A DNA stretch of 64,000 bases, taken from positions 248,001 to 312,000 of the forward strand of contig CBDDLT010000024.1 of NCBI GenBank assembly GCA_965230755.1, given 5' to 3'. This document shows positions 1-10,500 of this stretch, piece after piece. A program made the position numbers and the translations under genes. The notes beneath the pieces are model-generated. The model saw only the letters and a list, made by a program, of their open reading frames with translations. It searched no databases and had not been told where the DNA came from. Positions within the stretch are counted from its first letter, which is position 1; each line of letters begins with the position of its first letter. Source of the stretch: DATFJT01 sp965230755. Lineage in GTDB: Bacteria; Bacteroidota; Bacteroidia; Chitinophagales; Saprospiraceae.

Positions 1-2
1 TC

Positions 3-764
3 AACGATTCACAAGGCAATATATATCTTTCAGGTTGGTTTTCGAACATAGTGGATTTTGATCCTGGTGTCAATGTCAGAAATATCCAAACAAGAGGAAA
101 CTTTGATATTTACGTTCAAAAATTTAACCAGTGCCCACCTTCGTATGAAGTGGATGTTCAAATTGCGTGTGACTCTTTTACCTGGATTGATGGAATCACC
201 TATTTCTCATCAAATAGTTCACCGACTCTAACTTTAATTAATTCGCAAGGATGTGATTCTATTATAAGTTTGGAATTGACCATCAATCGAGTTTCGGATT
301 TAACGGCAACCATCAATGGATCAAGTATTATTGCGAATAACAGTAATGCGACATATCAATGGTTGGATTGTGATAATGAATATACCCCAATATTGGGAGA
401 GACGGAAGAGATCTTTACGGCGGTTTCAAATGGTAGTTATGCCGTTGAATTAACTGAGAATGGATGTGTGGATACTTCAGATTGCTTTTTAATCGATTTG
501 GTAGAAGTAAATGAGCAAGATAGTTGGAATAATAGGTGTAGCGTATTTCCAAATCCCTCTAATGGTTTGGTCACGATTAAATTTGAAAAAGAATGGCGAG
601 AATTGAAAATGAAAATTTATGATATACAGGGTATTTTGCTAGAGTCATCTCTCTACCAAAATTCAAGAGAAATATCAATTCAGCTAGATTATCCTGCAGG
701 AATTTATATCGTGGATATGGTTTCAGAAGCGGGTACCCATAATACGAAAATTGTCCTAAAATAG
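3..764 (+). CDS. T9SS-exported protein, 5' end outside window
   Basis: The reading frame is open to the left edge, so this is the C-terminal part of a longer protein; the GTG at 51 is an internal valine, not a start. The visible N-terminal part (DSQGNIYLSGWFS, then VDFDPG) looks like a beta-propeller/SBBP-type repeat. A cysteine-containing Ig-like stretch follows. The last 75 or so residues (FPNPSNGLVTIKF, then a YDIQG-like strand and AGIYIVDM) form a type-A T9SS sorting domain, which sends the protein through the type IX secretion system to the cell surface and is normally cleaved off. The exact function of the mature protein is not recognisable from this fragment. Confidence 0.8.
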   Translation, partial: NDSQGNIYLSGWFSNIVDFDPGVNVRNIQTRGNFDIYVQKFNQCPPSYEVDVQIACDSFTWIDGITYFSSNSSPTLTLINSQGCDSIISLELTINRVSDLTATINGSSIIANNSNATYQWLDCDNEYTPILGETEEIFTAVSNGSYAVELTENGCVDTSDCFLIDLVEVNEQDSWNNRCSVFPNPSNGLVTIKFEKEWRELKMKIYDIQGILLESSLYQNSREISIQLDYPAGIYIVDMVSEAGTHNTKIVLK

Positions 765-793
765 AAAACTACATTCTCTTCGAAAACGAAACT

Positions 794-1030
794 TCATCTT
801 CTTGTTTGCCGTCTGCCGATTTCAGATTTAAACCATTTTTCTTTTTTCATTGCCTCAGAACGTGAGGAGAAATATTCGCAATGAATAACGACCCAAGGTT
901 GAAATTTTCCGGTATATCCTTTATTGTCGGGATTGTTGTGTTGATGAAACCTGAGGATGAGATGATTGGTTTGGCCACAATAAGTTTTATTGGGCATACT
1001 TAAGGATTGTAAAATGTAAACAGTGTACAT
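794..1030 (-). CDS. GIY-YIG nuclease family protein
   Basis: A small protein of 78 residues beginning MYTVYILQS, which is the usual start of the stand-alone GIY-YIG (UvrC N-terminal-like, YhbQ type) family. The first motif is present as VYILQS, followed by TYCGQT where the family normally has YYVG-T, then a RFHQHN segment, a Y-TGKF strand and EAMKKEKWFKS, which carries the conserved glutamate-lysine region. An in-frame ATG lies 33 bases further upstream, but the start at 1030 matches the family. The cell role of these small proteins is poorly known; a DNA nuclease activity is inferred from the fold. It converges with the upstream T9SS gene and lies next to the initiator tRNA. Confidence 0.8.
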   Translation of the reverse strand: MYTVYILQSLSMPNKTYCGQTNHLILRFHQHNNPDNKGYTGKFQPWVVIHCEYFSSRSEAMKKEKWFKSEIGRRQTRR

Positions 1031-1091
1031 ATTAGCTAGAGTATGGGTTAAAAAAAGGTCCAAAGACCAAGATCTTTGAACCTAAACTTAG

Positions 1092-1164
<73 letters not shown>

Positions 1165-1219
1165 ATGTTTCTTTTGGTGTATTGTTTCCCTGTTATTGAA
1201 CCTTTGTTCAAAGGGATGG

Positions 1220-1250
1220 CAAAGTTACAAACTTTTATCACTTTACACAA
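1220..1250 (-). promoter_or_regulatory. Bacteroidota sigma-A promoter for tRNA-fMet
   Basis: On the minus strand, TTG (1250-1248), a 20-base spacer and TAACTTTG (1227-1220) match the Bacteroidota consensus TTG-N20-TAnnTTTG. It points at the initiator tRNA gene. Confidence 0.6.
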
Positions 1251-1342
1251 CAAAGGATAAAAAATATTTGTTCCCAAATTCGTAATAAGGCAATTCGGGA
1301 GATGACTCTTATTTTATTCTTATTTTTAGGTTTAACCAAAAT

Positions 1343-2608
1343 TTGAACCATGAAAAAGCTTGTTTTCCCCTTTGTCTGTGGATTACGGAGAGGAGAGGAC
1401 TAGTGTGGGATGTTCGAATTAGTGATGGTGAGAAAACGCTGTTATTGGATATTTCATCTGAAATTCCCACTTTTGGCAATGAGCCTGGTTTATTGGGAAT
1501 GTGTCTTCACCCAGATTTTCAGTTTATGAATAATCCGACGGTTTTTATGGCCTATAATTTTGTAGATGAGAATCTTGATATCTTGGAGCGCTTGAGCAGT
1601 TTCGAATATTTGGGAGGAGTGCTGACCAATGAAAATGTTCTTTTGGATTCTATTCCTGGAAATACGATTCACAATGGAGCGCGACTTATTATTAGTGATG
1701 ATCGAAAGATATTTATGACTACTGGGGATGCGAATAGAACGGATTGGTCTCAAGATAGCCTGAGATTGAATGGAAAAATGCTTCGAATAAATTTGGATGG
1801 GACGATTCCTATGGACAACCCGATTCCCAATAGCTACGTTTATTCTATTGGTCATAGAAATGCACAGGGACTGTACCTGGCCCCCAATGGTATTTTATAC
1901 AGTACCGAGCATGGACCTAGAGAATCTGACGAAATCAATATCATGATGGAATTGGGCAATTATGGTTGGCCTGAAGTTCAAGGCGCCTGCGATGAACCCG
2001 GAGAAATGAATTTTTGCCAGGAGAACATGGTTGTCGAACCCATCTGGGAATGGACTCCAACGGTGGCCGTTAATGACTTGGTCTACTATGATCATCCCAA
2101 TATACCAGAATTCGATAATTGCCTGTTAATTGCTGTCCTTGGTGGATTTCGCGGAATTCCGGGCATTTATCAGATGAAACTTTCAGATGATGGTCTGACT
2201 ATTGAGTCTGAGACGGTACATTTGACCAACTTGGGTAGAGTGAGGGATATTTGTGTGAATCCAAACGACGGTACTATTTATATCATAGATAATGGAGATC
2301 GATATCCGGGAACCACACCAAATTCTATCTTAGAATACAAACCTCAAATTGTTAGCAATACTGAACTTATTGCTGATTATGAGCTTGTATATGATGGTGT
2401 TTCAGAGGAGTTGAGATGGGATGAACAATTTTCGAACGAAATGGATTCTTATCGAATCTTTTCTGTTGATGGACATAGAGTTTTAGAAGGAATTAATGAT
2501 CTGAATAAAAGTAGTGCGGACTTGAGTTCTTTGCCATCCAAAATCTATATCTTTGCCGCCTATCGAGGAGGCAATCTCGTCTACTCTCAGAAATTTTCTA
2601 AACATTAA
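1343..2608 (+). CDS. PQQ-dependent sugar dehydrogenase-like protein, 5'-damaged
   Basis: The protein matches the soluble glucose/sorbosone dehydrogenase beta-propeller family: ERRGLVWDV, a GLLGMCLHPDF blade motif, HNGARLIIS, GKMLRINLDG, a GHRNAQGLYLAPNG strand, EHGPRESDEIN and NYGWPEVQGAC are all typical. These enzymes are exported and oxidise sugars with PQQ. The end (residues about 345-421) resembles a short T9SS sorting tail. The 5' end is odd. The only good start, ATG at 1350 encoding MKKLVFPFV (a signal-peptide beginning), is in a different frame and stops after 17 codons, while the propeller frame has only a TTG at 1343. The first propeller strands, about 50 residues in relatives, are missing. 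A deletion at about 1375-1385 fused the signal peptide out of frame, so this is probably a pseudogene, or the site of a sequence error. Confidence 0.6.
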   Translation: MNHEKACFPLCLWITERRGLVWDVRISDGEKTLLLDISSEIPTFGNEPGLLGMCLHPDFQFMNNPTVFMAYNFVDENLDILERLSSFEYLGGVLTNENVLLDSIPGNTIHNGARLIISDDRKIFMTTGDANRTDWSQDSLRLNGKMLRINLDGTIPMDNPIPNSYVYSIGHRNAQGLYLAPNGILYSTEHGPRESDEINIMMELGNYGWPEVQGACDEPGEMNFCQENMVVEPIWEWTPTVAVNDLVYYDHPNIPEFDNCLLIAVLGGFRGIPGIYQMKLSDDGLTIESETVHLTNLGRVRDICVNPNDGTIYIIDNGDRYPGTTPNSILEYKPQIVSNTELIADYELVYDGVSEELRWDEQFSNEMDSYRIFSVDGHRVLEGINDLNKSSADLSSLPSKIYIFAAYRGGNLVYSQKFSKH

Positions 2609-2626
2609 TTTGAATTTGATCTAATT

Positions 2627-3805
2627 ATGAAGAAGGTATATATATTGTCAGCAGTCAGAACTCCGATAGGAAGCTTTGGAGGAATTTTGAAGTCCTTTAG
2701 TGCTACCCAATTGGGTTCAGAATCCATCAAAGGGGCTCTGGATAAAGCTGGAGTTAAAGCGGATCAGGTAAACGAGGTGTATTTCGGTAATGTGGTTTCG
2801 GCAAACCTTGGGCAGGCACCAGCTAGACAAGCAGCTTTGGGGGCTGGAATCCCTCTGGATGTGCCTTGTACTACCGTGAATAAGGTATGTTCTTCAGGTA
2901 TGAAATCTACTATGCTAGGTGCCATGGCCATTATGACCGGACAGGCAGATATCGTGGTTGCAGGAGGTATGGAAAGCATGAGCAATATCCCTTTTTATGC
3001 TCCTTCGATGCGTTGGGGAGCGAAATACGGTAATGCGGAATTTGTAGACGGATTACAAAAAGATGGCCTAACAGATGCTTATGCGCAATCTGCTATGGGA
3101 ATTTCAGCGGATAAAACGGCGGAGAAATATGGTTTTTCAAGAGAAGAACAAGACGCCTACGCGATAGAATCTTATAAGAGGAGTGCTCAAGCAACTGATC
3201 AAGGCTGGATGAAAGATGAAATTATTCCCATATCAGTCCCTAAGAGAAAAGCTGATCCTATTCTGGTTACAGAAGATGAGGAGTACAAAAAGGTCAATTT
3301 TGAAAAAATACCCAAGCTAAGACCAGCTTTCACTAAAGACGGGACCGTTACAGCCGCAAACGCGTCTACCATCAATGATGGAGCGTCTGCAATCATTCTT
3401 ATTTCGGAAGAAAAAATGAAGGAACTCGGACTAAAACCAGTTGCCCGAATTGTGTCTTTCGCGGATGCCGCACATGAACCGGAATGGTTTACTACAGCAC
3501 CAAGTATCGCTGCTCCTTTGGCCTTGAAAAGAGCAGGAATGAACCTGGACGACATAGATTTTTTCGAAATTAATGAGGCCTTCGCTGTTGTTTCATTGTA
3601 CTTTAATCGCGAGCTAGGTATTGATGCTTCAAAATCAAATGTCTTTGGAGGATCATGTGCTTTAGGACACCCATTGGGTGCATCCGGAGCTAGAATTTTG
3701 ACTACATTGAACAATGTAATGGAGCAGAAAAGTGGAGCTTTGGGATTAGCTGCCATATGTAATGGTGGCGGTGGAGCTTCAGCTATGATTATTGAAAAAT
3801 CATAA
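2627..3805 (+). CDS. acetyl-CoA C-acetyltransferase (thiolase)
   Basis: A 392-residue thiolase II-type enzyme, the normal full length, which joins or splits acetyl-CoA and acyl-CoA units in the cytoplasm. The N-terminus VYILSAVRTPIGSFGG is typical. The nucleophilic Cys88 sits in NKVCSSGMKS. NEAFAVV carries the oxyanion-hole asparagine. GHPLGASGAR contains the catalytic His348, and CNGGGGAS contains the second catalytic Cys378. All four signature blocks are intact. Sequence alone does not separate biosynthetic acetoacetyl-CoA synthesis from a beta-oxidation role, and no beta-oxidation partners are adjacent. It starts 18 bases after the sugar-dehydrogenase-like frame and could be read from the same transcript. 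Confidence 0.93.
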   Translation: MKKVYILSAVRTPIGSFGGILKSFSATQLGSESIKGALDKAGVKADQVNEVYFGNVVSANLGQAPARQAALGAGIPLDVPCTTVNKVCSSGMKSTMLGAMAIMTGQADIVVAGGMESMSNIPFYAPSMRWGAKYGNAEFVDGLQKDGLTDAYAQSAMGISADKTAEKYGFSREEQDAYAIESYKRSAQATDQGWMKDEIIPISVPKRKADPILVTEDEEYKKVNFEKIPKLRPAFTKDGTVTAANASTINDGASAIILISEEKMKELGLKPVARIVSFADAAHEPEWFTTAPSIAAPLALKRAGMNLDDIDFFEINEAFAVVSLYFNRELGIDASKSNVFGGSCALGHPLGASGARILTTLNNVMEQKSGALGLAAICNGGGGASAMIIEKS

Positions 3806-3910
3806 TGATATTCGTCAGTAAAATGACCATATTCGACAGTTATATATTAATTTTATAAAAATACTTCAGGAAATTCCGCTTTCAGTAGCCTTTAATATCA
3901 TTTCATTCGT

Positions 3911-3918
3911 TACATTTG
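3911..3918 (+). promoter_or_regulatory. possible -7 promoter element
   Basis: TACATTTG is an exact TAnnTTTG match in the 270-base gap before the small secreted protein and the 2998-aa protein gene. No clear TTG partner was seen 19-21 bases upstream, so this is weakly supported. If used, it gives a leader of about 150 bases. Confidence 0.35.
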
Positions 3919-4075
3919 TAGCTGAGACCTGCAAGGAGCAGTAACCCCCCGCTCAGATAGAATTTTTTTCTTAGAATTTAACTACTAATAGAGGTATTAT
4001 ATTAGTTCGAATTAAATCGAATATCATGTCCTTTGATATTCAATTGAACGGACTGATGTACAAACTAACTTTGAT

Positions 4076-4555
4076 ATGAGAATTAACTTGTCCGTCCTGG
4101 CGCTGATATTTGTTTTATCTTTTGCGGTAACTAGTATCAAGGCACAAAGTGTTGCTGTTCCATTGTTGAAAGAAGAAATTGGAACTTTTCAAAATGGTAC
4201 TGTCACACAAACCATCAATCAGCAACTTCTAAATTCGATCCTAACGACAAAAGTGTATAACTTTTTCAGAAACTTGAGTCCTCAGGATATTTCTGTCGAA
4301 AGCACTCAAATTCGATACTTTCTGAATCGAGGATGGCAGATCTATGCCGAGGTGGAGATGGATGGGAATTATATCTTCTTTTTAAAGGAATTGTCATTAG
4401 AAAATGATGAGTTGTTGATGGTCGAAACGGGATATGAAGAAGCCTGTATTTCGACATCTTGTCAAGATGTGCAATTTATAGAACCTCAAGCTGGAGGTTG
4501 CGTATGTAATACTTCAGGAGAAGTAGAGTATTTGTTTAGAACTACACACCGATAA
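4076..4555 (+). CDS. small secreted protein of unknown function
   Basis: A 159-residue protein with a clear signal peptide (MRINLSVLALIFVLSF, cut near SIKAQ). The mature part has no family I recognise. It contains an amphipathic stretch (about residues 48-70), a strand-rich middle (YFLNRGWQIYAEVEMDGN) and four cysteines near the end (EACISTSC and GGCVC), suggesting disulfides outside the cytoplasm. There is no T9SS tail, so it probably stays in the periplasm. It stops 32 bases before the 2998-aa surface protein and is probably co-transcribed with it, so a helper or partner role is possible but unproven. Confidence 0.75.
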   Translation: MRINLSVLALIFVLSFAVTSIKAQSVAVPLLKEEIGTFQNGTVTQTINQQLLNSILTTKVYNFFRNLSPQDISVESTQIRYFLNRGWQIYAEVEMDGNYIFFLKELSLENDELLMVETGYEEACISTSCQDVQFIEPQAGGCVCNTSGEVEYLFRTTHR

Positions 4556-4587
4556 AATTATTTCGATAAAGAATTAATCCCTGGATC

Positions 4588-7500
4588 ATGATATTTAGTA
4601 TTGTTGAGTTTTGTAAGAAAGTAGTGAGTGGGCTGTTGATTTTCTTAGCGGTCTTTACTCCAGTAAATCATATCTTTCCCTTTGCTTTTATTTTCGCAGG
4701 TGAAGGAAATGGTATAGAAGTTATTACCCATGTTATTGGTTATACTGGCGCGGGAGCCAATTTGACCATTACGGTTGGTATTGATCCTACTAGTGCCAAT
4801 GCGGCAGATATGGAGCAATCCACTCAAAATGTGATTACTTACTTTAATTGCATGCAGGGGTATAACAATAACCTCATATTAGGTGCCGGGAATAATATTC
4901 CTTCCAACGCCGTTGACTTTGAGTCTACTTTGTTACATGAAATGGGTCATTCTCTTGGTTTAGCACATGTTAATGCAGCAACGGAATCCGGTTTACCTGC
5001 AGCAGATAGAAATTATACCAAAGCAACAGATGGTGCAGACAATGTTTTTAATCTTGGTGCTGGAGCGGATGGAATCAAAGGATCTGCGGATGATGTGCGG
5101 GGAGATGATGTTAATCTCCATTATTACAATAACAATGTAAATGATCCCTGTGTACACACGAATCCTATTGATATTACAAATTATAGCCGAGCATTAGGCA
5201 ATCTTCCGGCGGGAGATAATTTTCCAAACAATGCAGATCGGGATGTAGCTGCGGCTTTGGGATATGCGAATACAGAATGCGCAATGCAACAGGGAGCATT
5301 TTTTGATGAGGATCAAAGGCAACCTGGTTTTGATGATATTGCTGGATTGATGTATGCCAATACAGGATTGGACGAAACAGATGGTACGGCAGATGATTAT
5401 ACTTTTACTCTTGTATATAATGGATTGACTACAGCCGCTGATATCGTTATTGATTTTGATAATGCTCAAACAGGGTTTGCGGTATCTCAAAGTTCTGGTA
5501 GTTTCCTTAATGCTGATCATGTTGTTATTACTGCTACTAGTATTTTCTTTAATACTGGTTCGAATTGGTTTTTCAATACAGTTCCAGCCGCAGGATGTAT
5601 GACATGTCCTAATGCAGGAGATATTGTGATTACAGAAATCATGCAAAATCCAAGTGCTGTTTCTGATGCAAATGGAGAATGGTTTGAAGTACACAATGTA
5701 TCAGGTGCTGATATTGATCTTGATGGTTGGATGATTATGGATGATGGAGTCGATGCTCATACTATTGGTTCCAGTGTTGTTGTGCCAGCTGGTGGATATG
5801 CCGTTTTAGGTAGGAATGGAGATACTGGTACGAATGGAGGTGTACTTGTAGATTATGTTTACGGAACAGATATCGCATTGGCTAATGGAGATGATGAGGT
5901 GGTTTTGGTTTGTAGTGGAATGGAAATAGACCGGGTGAATTATGATGGTGGACCAAATTTTCCTGATCCGACTGGAGCAAGTATGAATTTAGATCTTCCG
6001 TATTTAAGTGCGACGGACAACGACATTGGATCGAATTGGTGCGAATCGACTTCTGTATTTGGAATTGGTGATTTAGGTACTCCTAGTACAGACAATGACG
6101 CATGCGAAGAGTGTTCTATAGATGCAATTACAACTTCAAATATTAGTGCATGCAATCCTGCGGATGATAGTTTTACAGCTGATGTAACAGTAACTTACGT
6201 TGCAGCTCCTTCTACTGGAACATTGGATTTAACTGGTGATGGTACAGCGAGCGTAGCTGTTGGATCTTTGGGATCACCTACATCACACACTTTTGTAGGA
6301 GTTATGATGACAGCAGATGGCGGACCGATAGATTTGACCGCCACATTCTCTGATTTGACCAGTTGTACTTTCAACGAGCCCAATGCGGGAACGGCACCGG
6401 CCTCTTGTGCATCTACTTGTCCGAATGCCGGTGATATCATCATTACTGAGATTATGCAGAACCCTTCTGCAGTTGGAGATAATGAAGGAGAGTGGTTTGA
6501 GGTGTATAATACAACTGGAGCTGATATTGATATGGATGGTTGGACCATTATGGATGATGGAGTAGATGCTCATGTTATTGGTTCCAGTGTGGTAGTTCCA
6601 GCGAATGGATATGCAGTATTGGGTAGAAACGGAGATGCCGGAGTCAATGGTGGAGTAACCATGGATTATGTTTATGGAACAGATATCGCATTGGCTAACG
6701 GTGATGATGAGGTTGTGTTGGTTTGTGGTGGAGCAGAGATAGATAGAGTGAATTATGACGGTGGTCCGAACTTCCCTGATCCGACAGGAGCAAGTATGAA
6801 TTTGGATCCAGGAAGTTTTAATTCTACTGATAATGACACCGGATCAAATTGGTGTGAGTCGACTACGGCATTTGGTAGTGGCGATTTAGGAACTCCGGGA
6901 GCGGCTAATGTTTCTTGTTCGGGAGCCCCAGTATTTAATATTTCAATTTCAGATCCATGTAGTTGTAATGATGATGCTACTTTGGATATGAGTGACGGTA
7001 CTTTTGATGAGACGGTTACGGTGACTACGGTTCCTGCTCAGGTTGGATTGACCCTACTCGTTGGGGACGGTTCTACTGGTTTGATTGGAGTTAACGTAGG
7101 AGATCCTTTAACAGATAATGGTGACGGTACGTATAGTATAAACTTTGATCATGCTGATGGTGTTGGCTATACATTGTTTGTCGCCCAGGATATTACTTCG
7201 AATATAATTGCGAATATCAGCAATACATGTTTTTATCCTTTACCTGCAATTGATCCTCTTCCGGCAACAGTATGTATCACTGACGCTCCAATTAACTTGA
7301 CTGGGACAGCTCAATTAGGAGATATGAGTGGACCAGCAAATGCAGAGGTTGAGACATGGTCGGGTCCAGGAGTAGCAGGAACGACATTTGATCCAGGAGC
7401 TGCAGGAGCAGGTACTCACCAAATTATATATGAATACAATGCACAGGACGATGATCCGGATGCAGCTCATCCAGGATGTATATCTAGTGTTAGTACCATG

Positions 7501-10500
7501 ATTACGGTTAATGCGGCACCAGATGCTCCGACTGTAGATGATGTAGAAGTATGTGATGGAGAAAAAGCGATAATAGAACCAATGGTTGGAGGAGCTGCTC
7601 CTTCCACAATGTTAATAGCGAGTGATGACTTCGATGCTCCGGTTAATTTGAGCACGAGATTAAATACCACTGATATAGGAACTGTAGCAGATCATGAAGA
7701 TCAGTTTACAACACCTGGAGATTTATTCGGAATCACGGATGGAATGAGCGGTACACCAATGCCTAGACAGGCGCCATTTGCAATTTCAGATGATGCTGCT
7801 GATCCAACATGTAATGGATTCTTCGCTGGTGATAATCAAGGGGTATTGCCTTGTAATTATGGCAACAATTACTTTGGAGTCGTAGATACGGAGAATGGAG
7901 AGAACATGGGAGCCGTGCTAGCTGAGTGGGGATTTGATGTGTCTAGTGCAACGGCAGGTGTTACTTTAGTTTGTATAGATATGGGGGCTATGGGAGATTT
8001 CGAATCTTCTGATACACATACTTGGTCGGTGGACATAGATGGAGGTGGATTCAATCCAATATTTATGTTGATGGCTGACGAAGCTGGATCGGCAACCTAT
8101 GACATCACCAATGGACCAATTACCTTGAACGATCCGATGACCCTTAACGGTCAGCAAATCGTAAATGGATTGACGACATTCTGTGCAGAATTGGCAGCAT
8201 GTCCAGTTGGGAATCTATTGACTCTAAGATTGGAAACAGTGACCAATGGAGGTACGGAAGCAGTAGCTTATGACAATATTGAAATTTATGGATCTACTGA
8301 TCCTAACCAGGTAGTTTTCAAATTCTATGATGTAGATCCAAGTGGAGGTGGAGCAACTCCTGTTCACTGTGGAGTAGACTATTGTCCTCCTACAACATTG
8401 GCTACAAGTCCGGAGACGTATTGGGTTACCGCACAGGATTGTGTAGGATGTGAAAGCGAGCCAACTGAAGTAATGGTAACTATCAATCCATTACCAATGC
8501 CAGTGACTCGAGATACGACGATATGCGAAGGAGAGACACTTGATCTGAATGACTTAGTGACTGGAGATAATATTACTTTCCATACTACTTTGGTTGGTGC
8601 ACAGACAGCAGGCGGAACCACAGATGTAGCGACGAATCCGAATACCTATACGATGGATACAAGAATCTATGTAAGGGATACGACGGATGCCGGTTGTGAG
8701 GCGGTGGATAGTTTGGACATTACAGTTACGGAAACACCAACTGTAGATCCAATAGCGGATGTTGAAGTTTGTGATGGAGACATGGTTCCGGAAATAGTGA
8801 TTACAGGTACTCCAGCTGGAGCCGTATTTAATTGGACAAATAATAATACGAGCATTGGTTTAGGTGCTAGTGGAACTGGAAATATTCCAACATTTACAGC
8901 GATAAACCCTGGTCCTGGTCTTCAGGTAGCGACAATAACAGTCACCCCGGAATTTACGGATAATGGAATCACATGTACCGGAACTCCTGAGACGTTCACG
9001 ATAACAGTATTCCCAAGACCGATCATTACTTTGGCATTGGATAGCTTGACGATCTGTAAATTCGACAGCTTGGATATGAGTGTATTGGGAGCAATGATCA
9101 TAGACAACGGAAGTGGCGTAATAGATGGAACATGGTCGACCAGTGGGGATGGAACATTTATACCAGATGCTAGAAATAGCACAGTAATGACATATGCACC
9201 GGGAACGCTGGATACGATGAATGGTGTTGTGATATTGACCTTAACCACGGATGATCCGGCAGGACCTTGTGGACCTGAAATGGCGACTGTGGAGTTAGTC
9301 TTGGCAGATCCACCAAAGATGTCTTGTCATGATGCTCAGATTAGTTTGGGTCATGATGGTATGTATGAAGTGACACCGGATGATATAGTTTCCAGTCCAT
9401 TAGTTGATTGGACAGACTATACTGTTGAATTGGAGTATGCAGATGGTACCCCAGTTTTTGGAAGTCCAATTCTAAATTGTACTCATAAAGGAGAAGAGAT
9501 TATTGCGAAGGTTACCGAGGGATGTGGAGGCAATTCCTGCTGGGCTACATTGACAATTGAAGATAAGATAGCTCCGGTTATATCATGTCCTGATCCATTG
9601 AACTTGGATTGTAACGAGGATGCATCGCCAGGAGCCGAGCAAATAGTAAGATTTGAAATTACACCAGGTACTGCTTTAGGACCTGATGCAGGTACAATAA
9701 CTAATATTCCTCAGTCGATTCCGGATTTAGGCAATGTTGTAATCAGAGGAGTTAACTTGTACATGGATGTTGATATGGACATGGCATTGGATTACTTTGG
9801 AGCAGGTGACTTCACATTGACTTCACCAGCTGGTACAGTATATGATGTTTATCCATTTGGATTGAACCCTAACTGTGTTACTCTATTCGGAATGACCGGA
9901 GTTGATCACGGTATTGATGATGGTGCGACTGCAGCATTGGCTTTCTGTCAGGACTTCCAGACAGGATTGGATTATCAACCATTTGGAGCTAATGTGGATG
10001 CAACATTCGGTGGTGAGGAGCCAGACGGAATTTGGACATGGGCAATCACAGATAACTTTGATTTACAGGGAGGTACTGTAAACAGATTGGTTATCGAATT
10101 GTCAGTAGTGAATGCATTGGAGATTCCGACTGTTTCAGAAAACTGTAACTACGATTTAACTTATGTAGATATCAACGATACGAGAAACGTTTGTGGAGTT
10201 GGACAGTTGACAAGAGTATGGACGGCTACAGACTGTAGTGGATTAACTTCAAGCTGTAACCAGATTATTACATTTGGCAACATCAACCCACCGAACATTT
10301 CGTTCCCACCAGATTATGAGGTTGACTGTTTTGTAGATCCAGGAGATTTAGATCCAGCGGATTTACCAAGACCATTTGACTTCCCAAGATGGAATGAAGG
10401 AGATTGTGAGCAATTCTCACACGGATATGACGATCAGTACTTTGATGTATGTAGCCCATATAGCTACAAGATCAGAAGAACATGGGAGGTTATCGATTGG

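Noticed and set aside
3919..4075. Possible small RNA in the gap before the small secreted protein
   Set aside because: The C-rich patch near 3945 forms no convincing hairpin with its surroundings and there is no terminator before the next gene; it is more likely a plain leader.
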